From NCBI GenBank assembly GCA_030278955.1, contig JAOANR010000009.1:33705504-33769503 (forward strand): a stretch of DNA of 64,000 nucleotides, given 5' to 3'. How positions within the stretch are numbered: position 1 is the stretch's first letter; the number at the start of each line of letters is the position of its first letter. A program made the position numbers and the translations under genes. Source of the stretch: Hygrophila difformis (taxonomy: Eukaryota; Streptophyta; Magnoliopsida; Lamiales; Acanthaceae). This document shows, piece after piece, positions 55,747-64,000 of the stretch. The notes beneath the pieces are model-generated. The model did not search any database. It was not told the DNA's origin and saw only the letters and a list, made by a program, of their open reading frames with translations.

Positions 55747-56769
55747 ATGGCTAATCTTTTCAAACAGGAGTTTGTACCGTTGGCCGTTTCCGGGCGATAC
55801 TATATATCCTGGGCCAGGGATGTTAAAATGCATTTAGCATTTATGGGCCTTGGTGATACGATCATTATGGGCAAAGATACAACTAGCCAGGAACAAGCCA
55901 AGTCGGTGATATTCTTATGTCACCATATCGATGAATCGCTGAAATGGCAATATGTCACATTGGATACCCCACTGGAGCCGTGGGAAAAATTGAAAGAAAG
56001 ATACGATCACCTGAAGATGATCGTACTGCCCAGTACACGTGATGAATGGCTTAATCTACGTATGCAGGACTTTAAACAGTCCAGGAGTATAACTCCGCCA
56101 TGTTCAGAATCACATCCCAGCTAAGGCTATGTGGTGAAAATATCACTGAAAGTGATATGCTTGAAAAGACGTACTCCACCTTTCATGCTACAAACATGCT
56201 TCTGCAGCAACAATACCGCGAAAGGGGTTTTACAAAATACACTGAGCAAATCACTTGCCTTCTATTAGCTGAACAGAAAAATGAGTTACTGCTTAAGAAT
56301 CATGAATCCAGGTCGCCAGGTGCCCGCCCATTCCCTGAAGTGAATGTGGCTTATGCTGAAAGTTCAAAGTGTGACCGCCAACCAGCAAAATATCAAAATC
56401 GTGGTCGTAAACAGGATCGGGCTGAGCCGTACAGGCATAATGAAAATCAGAAAAAGCCCCAAAATTATAGAAATCGTTGGTACAACGATAAAAGGCCTTA
56501 TAAACCCCAGAAGAGGTTTAATGCCAGAAAAAAACAACTACTATGATGAAAAATGCAGTCGTTGTGGGATCAAAGGCCACTGGTCCCGTATATGCCCCAC
56601 GGCTAATCACCTGGCTGAATTGTATCAAGCCACAGCTGAAGGCATAGGGAAGGCCAAAGTTGAAACTAATCATGCATATCATGATGATACTTTTGATGAT
56701 GTATTAAATGATGACATCACACACTTAGATGCTGATGATTTCGTTGAGCACAATGATAGTGCCAAATAA
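55747..56769 (+). pseudogene. Copia gag, two frameshifts
   Basis: ATG at 55747 gives MANLFKQEFVPLAVSGRYY, then WEKLKERYDHLK. Frame changes occur near 56085-56100 and in an A-run near 56525. The C-terminal third carries the CCHC knuckle CSRCGIKGHWSRIC (about 56554-56595) and an acidic tail ending at 56769. It would package the element RNA. Confidence 0.85.
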
Positions 56770-56920
56770 CTAGCGGTCTTATGTATTTTAAATACTATAT
56801 GTATTTTGTTTGTACTCCCCATTTTGTACCCCCCGAAATATTATGCATTTTGTTATGATGTTTATTTCCTTTCAATGAATATTATTCTGATAATTGTTCT
56901 TTTTACCTTTTTGAAAAGAT
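56770..56920 (+). other. Gag-pol spacer of the copia element
   Basis: A T-rich, non-coding 150 bp lies between the gag stop and the first pol residues and ends in a TTTTTACC...TTTTTGAAAAG tract. It looks more like a short intron or a gag 3' end than like coding sequence. Confidence 0.45.
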
Positions 56921-58260
56921 ATGGATGCCAAACAAAACAAAATAGAGGATAACACATGTCTCATTGACAGTGCTACTACACACATGATTTTAAAAGGCAG
57001 AAGCCATTTTTCTCACCTGAAGATGAGAAAAACTATTGTTAGCACTATTGGTGGTATTTCAAATGTGATTCAAGGCTCTGGAAGAGCTATCATCTTTCTC
57101 CCAAAAGGGACAAAAATAGTGATTGAAAAGCCCTATTTTCGACAAAGGCTCGAAGAAACTTGTTAAGTTTTCATGATATTCGAAAGAATGGGTATCACGT
57201 TGAAACGATAAATGTGGAAAATACTGAGTATCTTTTTATTACTCAAGTTGTTAATGGAAAGAAATCCATCAAAGAAAAATTGCTATCATTATCCTCTGGC
57301 TTATACTATACAAAGCTAAGTGTCGCTGAAACACATCATCTGATAGACTTGAAGTCTACTAGTAATTTTATTACTTGGCACGATCGACTTGGGCCTCCTA
57401 GCAGCGTAATGCTGAGACGAATAATTGAAAATTCAAATGGCCATTCCTTGAATAATCAAAGGATATTGAATTCAAATTAATTCACTTGTGTTGCTTGCTC
57501 TCAAGGTAAATTGATAACAAGGCCATCTCCAGACAAAGTGGGAACTGAATCTCCTGAATTTCTTGAAAGAATTCAAGGCGATGTATGTGAGCCTGCAGAT
57601 CCACCATGTGGACCATTCAAATATTTATTGTGCTAATTGATGCATCATCACGATGGTCACACGTTTGCCTATTATCAACTCGCGGGCATTTGCAAGATTA
57701 CTTGCACAAATTATTAAATTGCGAGCTCAATTTCCAGATCATCCGATAAAGAAAATTCGCCTTGATAATGCTGGAGAATATGCGTCACATGCATTTGATG
57801 ATTACTGCATATCAATTGGAATCATAGTGGAACATCATGTTCGTTATGTGCATACACAAAATGGCCTTGCCGAATCGCTCATTAAATGGTTTAATTAATT
57901 GCTAGACCATCATTGATGAGATCTAAGCTCCCCGTATCTGCTTGGGATACGCCGTAATACATGCAGCAACAATTGTGAAAATAAGGCCGAAAAGTTATAA
58001 TTGTTACTCCCCTGTACAAATTGTATTTGGGAAAGAGCCCAATATATCCCACTTGCGAATCTTTGAGTGTCCAGTTTATGTGCCAATTGCGCCACCCCAA
58101 CGCACTAAAATGGGACCTCAAAGAAGGTTGGGCATCTATGTTGGGTATGAATCACCCTCAAATTTTAAATATCTTAAGCCAACAATGGGTGATATGTTTA
58201 CTGCAAGATTTGCAGACTGTCATTTTGACGAAACTCAATTCCCGACATTAGGGAGGGAAA
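56921..58260 (+). pseudogene. Copia protease and integrase, broken
   Basis: The protease shows CLIDSATTHMIL with D-S-A-T at about 56960-56975. The GAG-pre-integrase/zinc region shows WHDRLG followed by PP, where HP is expected, and CVAC near 57490, so one zinc-binding His is replaced. The integrase core has FLERIQGDVCEP (first Asp), IRLDNAGEYAS (second Asp) and HTQNGLAESLIKW (Glu). Frame changes lie at about 57155, 57478, 57635, 57898 and 57945. Confidence 0.85.
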
Positions 58261-58830
58261 AGATCAATTGAAAAAGGAAATATCTTGACAAAGTTCATTC
58301 GATTTTCTTGATCCTCATACAAGGCAATGTGAACTTGAAGTTTAAAGAATTGTGCATTTACAGAAAATTGCAAATGAATTGCCTGATGCATTCAATGATG
58401 GTGCAAGTTACTAAATCATAATTCATGCAGCAAATGCACCAGCTAGAATAAATGTCCCAGAAGGACAAATACCAAGTGCAAATGAACCTACTCCATGCCT
58501 GAATCGTGGTAGGCCTTTGGGTTCCAAGAAAGAAAAGGATTATACAAACGGGTGAAAACTTGATACATGATCAAACACCAGAACAAGTTATTGATAGAAG
58601 TTCAACCCCTGAAGAGGTTGATGCTGGGAGTAGTAACCCAGATGAAAATGAAGTTATTGAAACTTCATTTAATTATATCAATACTGGAAAGTGTTGGAAC
58701 AGAAAGGATACATATGTTGATAATGCTTTTTCATACAACGTTGCACTTGATATAATGGAAAATAATGAGGATCCTAAGCCTAAATCAGTTGATGAATGTC
58801 GACAAAGAAATGATTGGCCAAAATAGAAAA
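58261..58830 (+). pseudogene. Copia integrase-RT linker, degraded
   Basis: Fragments such as ARINVPEGQIPSANEPTPC and the acidic stretch in the 58506-58826 frame match the variable linker of copia pol. It is broken by several stops. Confidence 0.6.
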
Positions 58831-58832
58831 AT

Positions 58833-60225
58833 GTGATCCAGTCGGAATTAGACTCACTGGCTAAAAGGAAAGTTTTTGGACCAATTGTCCAAACACCAGA
58901 AAATGTGAAGTCAGTTGGGTATCGATGGGTATTCGTGAGAAAAGGAAATGAAACCCACGAAATTGTCAGATATAAAGCAAGACTTGTAGCCCAAGGTTTT
59001 TCCCAAAGACAGGGTGTTGATTTTGAGGAAACGTATTCCCCAGTCATGGATGGGATAACCTTTCGATATCTTGTGAGCTTTGCAGTACATGATAAACTTG
59101 ATATGCGTCTAATGGACGTTGTTACTTCTTATCTTTATGGCTCCCTTGAAAATGATGTCTATATGAAAATCTCTGAAGGGTTTAACATGCCTGAAGCATG
59201 TAAATCAAAACCAAGAAATGCTTACTCTATTAAATTGCAGAAATCTATGTATGGGCTCAAACAATCTGGACGCATGTGGTATAATTGTCTCAGTGAAAGC
59301 CTAGTAAAATAAGGTTACATAAATGACCCCATTTGTACATGTGTTTTCATAAAGAAAAATGGGTCAAAGTTTGCAATAATTACAGTATATGTTGATGATC
59401 TCAACATAATTGGAACCTCCGAAGAGGTTCAAAAAACTGTTGAATTCCTGAAAAAGGAATTTGAGATCAAAGATTTTCGTAAAATCAAATATTGCTTGGT
59501 TTACAAATTGAGCATATTGAAAGTGGTATTTTTGTCCACCAAACAGCATACACCAAAAGAGTGTTAAAGCAATTCCTAATGGAAAAGGCTCATCCGCTAA
59601 GTACCCCAATGGTCGTCAGAGCACTTGATCCAAAAAAGGATCCATTTAAACCAAGGGGAGAATATGAAGAAGAACTTGGCCCTGAAGTGCCATATCTAAG
59701 TGCAATTGGTGTATTAACGTATCTTGCAAATAGCACTCGACCTAATATATCGTTTGCTGTAAATTTACTTGCACGATTTAGTTCATCTTCCACTCGACGA
59801 CATTGGAATGGTATAAAGTATATATTCCGCTATCTCCAAGAAACAACTAATCTCAGGTTGTTATATTTAAAAAAAATTCTCAAAATGAATTGCTTGGCTT
59901 TGCCGATGCTGGATATTTATCTGATCCACGTAAAGCCAAATCTCAAATTGGCTATATCTTTACTTGTGGAGGAACGGTAATTTCATGGAGATCAATGAAG
60001 CAGACTTTAACTGCAACTTCCTCCAATCATGCTGAAATATTGGCAATTCATGAAGCAAGTCGAGAATGTGTTTGGTTAAGATCAATGACCCATCATATCC
60101 TGAAGAATTGTAGGTTAATATCCGAGGAAAAGCTTCCCCCAATAATATTATATGAAGATAATACAACTTGTATAGCTCAACTTAAAGGGGGACATATCAA
60201 AGAAGATAGAACAAAACATATTTGA
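58833..60225 (+). pseudogene. Copia reverse transcriptase and RNase H, broken
   Basis: RT blocks are YRWVFVRKGN, RYKARLVAQGFSQRQG, DFEETYSPVMD, MDVVTSYLYG and KSMYGLKQSGRMWY. A stop lies at 59310, then the intact catalytic YVDD at 59389-59400, and further frame changes near 59480. RNase H begins LGFADAGYLSDP (about 59890) and contains SSNHAEILA and YEDNTTCIAQ, ending in a stop at 60223 before the expected ADLLTKAL (seen in another frame near 60302). Confidence 0.88.
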
Positions 60226-60522
60226 CCAAAGTTCTTCTACACTCATAATCTTCAGAACAATGATGAAATCGATGTGCAACAAATTAGATCAGACAATAAT
60301 CTAGCGGATCTATTGACCAAGGCATTGCGGACCACAACATTCGAGGAGCTCGTAAACAGGGTTGGAATGTAGCGGCTAAAGAATCTCCAATGATGTACAA
60401 AACAGGGGGAGCAGTATATTCAAGAATATTGTACTTTTTTTCCTTCACTAGGATTTTTTTTCCCATAGAGTATTTTCCTAGTAAGATTTTAACGAGGCAT
60501 ATTCTTTGTATCGAAGACATAT

Positions 60523-60531
60523 AAGGGGGAG
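60523..60531 (+). other. Copia polypurine tract
   Basis: AAGGGGGAG lies directly before the 3' LTR. Confidence 0.75.
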
Positions 60532-60907
60532 CGACGTGTACATGCATACACTATAACATCTTAGTGCTCAAGTAAAAGGAACAAAACTACTGACGTGTAC
60601 ATGCATGCATTACAACATCTTAGTGCTCAAGTAAAAGGAAGAAAACTCAATTTTCTCTTCTTCACTTAAGTTGGCAACATAGAGAGATTGTTTGCCTATA
60701 AATATGTATGTCTTGATCAATGAAATGATTATCATCCATCTAAAACTTTGTATTGTCTTCACTCTCTGCCCATATCATAGCCTTAATACCGAGAAATCCT
60801 TGTTTCTTTCTTGGTTTTATTACTTTGCTTTCCCTATTCCTACACAACACCATATACTCTCTATTACCTATGCTTTACCATATATCCACATATATATTTA
60901 TACAACA
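60532..60907 (+). repeat. Copia 3' LTR (376 bp)
   Basis: It begins CGACGTG (T to C at the first base) and carries the same 59-bp tandem unit twice (60532-60590 and from 60591). It ends ATACAACA, followed by TACAT. Confidence 0.92.
60697..60704 (+). promoter_or_regulatory. TATA box of copia 3' LTR
   Basis: TATAAATA is in the same context as in the 5' LTR. Confidence 0.6.
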
Positions 60908-61048
60908 TACATCAATTTTACTGAATTCTATTTTCTTTATTTTTGGTAAATTACTTAATTTTATTATATATAAAAAAAAACCACTATGTACATTTGGGGC
61001 GCTAGGCCCTAGGCCTACCAAATTTATTTACTTTGTTACTATATTATA

Positions 61049-61245
61049 CTTCCTCCATATCATATATTTTTACGAACCCATTTTCATGCAGTTAAATGCA
61101 TATTTTAAATTATTAATAATTCAAGTCGGTATAAGTAAAAAAAGTAAAATTTTGATATTTAAAAATTACACGGCGAGACGAATCTAACAAGATCCCACTT
61201 GGTTATATTTTGAACTTGTATAACTATGATAAAACTTTAACGATT
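61049..61245. mobile_element. Truncated Stowaway-like MITE
   Basis: After TA (61047-61048) it starts CTTCCTCCATATCAT. Inside, GACGAATCTAACAAGATCCC matches the interior of the MITE at 28789 (GACGAATCCAACAAGATCTC). The right terminus is missing. Confidence 0.6.
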
Positions 61246-61295
61246 TATTTGTTGGAGGTATCTTAGATTATCATTGGGAATTTGATTGCTGGAAA

Positions 61296-61992
61296 TAGGG
61301 GTGTAAATGAGACTGATAGGCTCGTAAAATATTCGGGCTCGACTCGATCAAAGCTCGACCAAAGCTCGACTCGAAAAGGCTCGGCTCGAATTCGAGATCG
61401 GCTCGGATATTAATGAGCTCAAACCGAGCTAACTTATACTCGGCTCGAAAGCTCGATAATAGGCTCGAATATTATATATATATATATATTATTTCTTTCT
61501 TAAAACTATAGTATATTTTCTTTCTTCACAAATGTGAGAAAAGGAAGTCCAACAGTAAATTCACTCCTTCTTTTATTTAATAATATAGTACATTATATTT
61601 TATTATGGTTAATACTAAATCAGAAAAACTAAATTCCAATCTCCTTCCAAATTGGAACTATTATAAGGAATTATGAATAGTTTAATATATTTTTACAGAA
61701 CTCCGTCTTTCAAGTTTTTAAGCGCATTATTGAATAATTTAAAATTTTTTATTCTTGAGTCCAATGTGGTCTAGAGATACCCGGTTTTTTTAAAAAATAA
61801 AATAAAATAAAATAAAATAAAATTTATGTCGAGCTTTTTTGGCCCTTCGAGCCGAGCTCGAACTTCAATATATTGTGTCGAGCTCGAGCCGAGCTCAATT
61901 TTTAAAGCTCGTCGAGCTTCGAGCTCAAGCCGAGCCGTACTTATACATAACTGAGCCGAGCTCGAGCCTGGTAAGGCTCGTTTACACCCCTA
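61296..61992. mobile_element. hAT-like MITE (697 bp)
   Basis: The ends TAGGGGTGTAAA and TTTACACCCCTA are perfect inverted repeats. GCTGGAAA (61288-61295) and GCTGGGAA (61993-62000) form an 8-bp target duplication with one mismatch. Subterminal GAGCTCGAGCC/GGCTCG words are dense at both ends. It is non-coding. Confidence 0.85.
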
Positions 61993-62000
61993 GCTGGGAA

Positions 62001-62743
62001 TATAAGATTACTCGGAATATGATATTATTGTGAATCTTATTTTTTGATGTTTTAAGATTATTGCGTTTGGTTAGATTGACAATCTTAAATTTTCAGTTCT
62101 AACTAATTTACTATAATGTCCTTCAATTTTAATTTGAACGAAAGTTATAAATATGTTACATTACTAAATAATAGAAAATATTTAAGCCAATTTATTTTTT
62201 TCATATAGAAATTTTTTTACTTTTATACAAAAGTTAATAAATTTTAAGTAAATATGAGAAAATATATTTAAATAAATAATTTATAATTTTTCAATTGATT
62301 TTTTAATATTAAATTTCATATATTTATTATTTTTTAATAAAAATATCTAAATTTATAAAAGAAAATAAGTATAAAAAGTAATGGTATAAAAGTGAGATTA
62401 GTATAAAAGTAGCGAAGTGGGTGTGGGAATCTAATATTACCTCCCACCAAAACACCTTAACATTCTCACCTTGGTGGGAATATGACATTGCTACATGAAA
62501 TATGTTTGAAACCAAACATGGGCATATGTTTCATTCTCTAACCAAGATTCCCAGGAAATCTTGGATCCCCGAACCAAACTCCCCCAAGTGAAAATCTGTA
62601 CGTATATATTAGCACATTTCTACACGTCAACAACATAACAAGACCGATGGAGTATTGTCTTTTAAATTGATTGAACGAATTAACGAATTAATAGCAATAC
62701 TTCCTTTGCTAATTGCCATGTATTGTATATTTGATTAATTGTC
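62001..62743. other. AT-rich DNA, possibly an older MITE
   Basis: The sequence around the hAT-like MITE (61251-62587) shows GGGAAT/ATTCCC words near both ends (ATTGGGAATTTGATT, and the inverse of AACCAAGATTCCCAGG). This hints at an older TIR element hosting it. No clear borders were found. Confidence 0.3.
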
Positions 62744-64000
62744 ACGAAAAGGGAGGCAACTGCACTTCTCGAGTGTGATGTGGGAAGCTGGCCAATGAAG
62801 TATCTTGGCATTCCAATTGGAGGAAGAATCAATAGGGTGTCGTTATGGCAACCGGTACTTGATAAAGTGGAAAAAAGATTAGCGGGTTGGATGGGAAGAA
62901 TGCTATCACAAGCCGGGAGGTTGTGTTAAATTAAGTCGGTATTGAGCAGTCTTCCAATTTACTCGCTTTCCATTTTTAAGGTGCCTAAATCTGTGGCGGA
63001 CCGATTGGAGTTGTTGAAAAGAAATTTTTTTTTGGAATGAATGCGGAGGGACGAGGAAGTTACATGGTGTGAATTGGGGTCGGATTTGTAGTCATAAGGA
63101 TGAGGGGAGTTGCATATATCAAACGTTGTGTGTGTTAACGCAACGATGCTTACGAAGTGGAGATGGCGGTATGGGAAGAAAATTCGTTGTGGAAGAAGGT
63201 TATTGCAGCTAAGTATCATGAGGAAAGGGATTTATTAGTGTCGGAGCCAAGGTTTGAAAGATCCTTGTGGGGGTAGGATTAGTAGTACCTGGGAACAAGG
63301 TTATTAAGATCGGGATCCTATACTGGATCGTTTTTATCTTTGCAAAATCGGGATCGTAAGATCAAATCGGGATCCTAAGATCCTATGAAATTATTACTTA
63401 TATTTTTAAAAATTAATGCTAGTTAATTATCTCACTAAACTAGTGATAGTTAGAATTGAAAATATCATTTTAGATCTATTTTGAACAAGAATTTGATAGT
63501 TAATAGCATGCTTATTCATGATACAATGGAAGTTATCCACTGACACACAATCATTCTGGGTTTAACATTGCAAAGATATATTAAACAAAATTAACAAAAA
63601 AAAATAGCATAACCAAAACCATAAAGAGGTAGAAACAATAAGTAATTTTGCTCTGGAAAAAAAAAAAAAAAACCATAGAGGTTAGGATCGGATTGCATAG
63701 CGATCCTACGATCCTAACCCGATCCTAACGATCCTAAGACGATCCTAACACATTTTCGATCCTAATGCGATCCGGGTCGTTTTTTATGGTTAGGATCGTA
63801 GGATCGTGCGATCCTACGATCAGGATCGCGATTTTAACAACCCTTCCTGTGAAGATGTGTGCGGTGCGGATCAAGGGGGCCAGTTCAAAATCCAAGTTGG
63901 GGAGTGCGAATTGGTTAGGTTCTGGCAGGATGCGTGGATTGATGAGGGTCAACCCCTGAGGGAGCTATTCCCCATAATCTTTGCGGTAGCTGACAATAAA
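62744..64000 (+). pseudogene. LINE ORF2 fragment (LINE-3), interrupted by a MITE
   Basis: It covers the RT thumb and linker of a different L1-type LINE. It reads CDVGSWPMKYLGIPIGG, WMGRMLSQAGRL, a stop, then [21 protein letters not shown] frame change leads to LHGVNWGRICSHKDE, then WRWRYGK. After the MITE (63296-63845) it resumes with FKIQVGE and VRFWQDAW, running off the window. It is 5'-truncated and has stops, so it is inactive. Confidence 0.85.
63296..63845. mobile_element. hAT-like MITE (550 bp) in LINE-3
   Basis: The left end CAAGGTTATTAAGATCGGG and the inverted right end match at 18 of 23 positions. CCTGGGAA (63288-63295) and CCTGTGAA (63846-63853) are an 8-bp target duplication. Leaving out the insert and one duplication copy makes the LINE frame run straight through. 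Subterminal GATCCTA words are repeated many times. Confidence 0.87.

Larger units (their letters stand above)
54973..60907 (+). mobile_element. Ty1/copia retrotransposon, decayed
   Basis: LTRs lie at 54973-55551 and 60532-60907 with target duplication TACAT on both sides (54968-54972 and 60908-60912). The domain order is gag, protease, integrase, RT, RNase H, which defines Ty1/copia. Frameshifts and stops occur throughout pol. The LTRs differ by about 13 substitutions in ~315 comparable bp, so it is the oldest dated LTR element here. Confidence 0.93.

Overview
The window is repeat-dense nuclear DNA of a flowering plant, probably a eudicot. The signs are plant L1-type LINEs, Ty3/gypsy and Ty1/copia retrotransposons, tRNA-derived SINEs, several MITE families, a nuclear copy of plastid rpoC1 and an endogenous plant pararetrovirus. 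I found no convincing intact host gene. The species cannot be named from the sequence alone.

Layout. 1-3.5 kb: 3' part of a LINE running in from outside. 3.7-4.5 kb: solo LTR (family A) in a TA repeat. 4.6-6.25 kb: minus-strand SINE, then a TIR element with a nested Stowaway MITE. 6.8-27.9 kb: Ty3/gypsy element B (428-bp LTRs, target duplication AGTAT), gag-only and with GC-rich tandem repeats. Its gag is split by a 17-kb cluster of family-A Ty3/gypsy sequence (8.3-25.46 kb). The cluster is one full LTR-internal-LTR unit followed by two truncated internal copies. It holds three open gag-protease frames of 919 codons, while RT and RNase H are gone and integrase is a broken remnant. 28.4-30.5 kb: plastid rpoC1 fragment split by a Stowaway MITE. 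30.6-32.0 kb: two Tourist-like MITEs and a hAT-like MITE. 32.4-33.7 kb: Mutator-like element built around a 27-unit minisatellite and hit by a SINE. 34.2-39.9 kb: a complete but decayed LINE with a 15-bp target duplication. 40.9-41.4 kb: assembly gap of exactly 500 N. 41.4-45.9 and 53.55-54.45 kb: one minus-strand endogenous caulimovirid, split by LTR retrotransposon C (45.9-53.55 kb, target duplication GTTAT). 55.0-60.9 kb: decayed Ty1/copia element (target duplication TACAT). 61.0-64.0 kb: truncated Stowaway, a hAT-like MITE, and a LINE fragment interrupted by another hAT-like MITE.

Relative ages follow from nesting and LTR comparison by eye. Family-A LTRs differ at 2 of 907 positions (very recent), B LTRs at 4 substitutions and 2 indels in 428, C LTRs by about 3% in the stretch compared, and copia LTRs by about 4%. 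The pararetrovirus is older than C. Most autonomous functions are dead. What remains open are gag-protease frames, which suggests parasitic elements mobilised by enzymes supplied elsewhere. The most unusual structures are the microhomology-joined family-A cluster with its 179-bp flanking duplication, the minisatellite-carrying Mutator-like element, and the pararetrovirus with coat protein ahead of movement protein.
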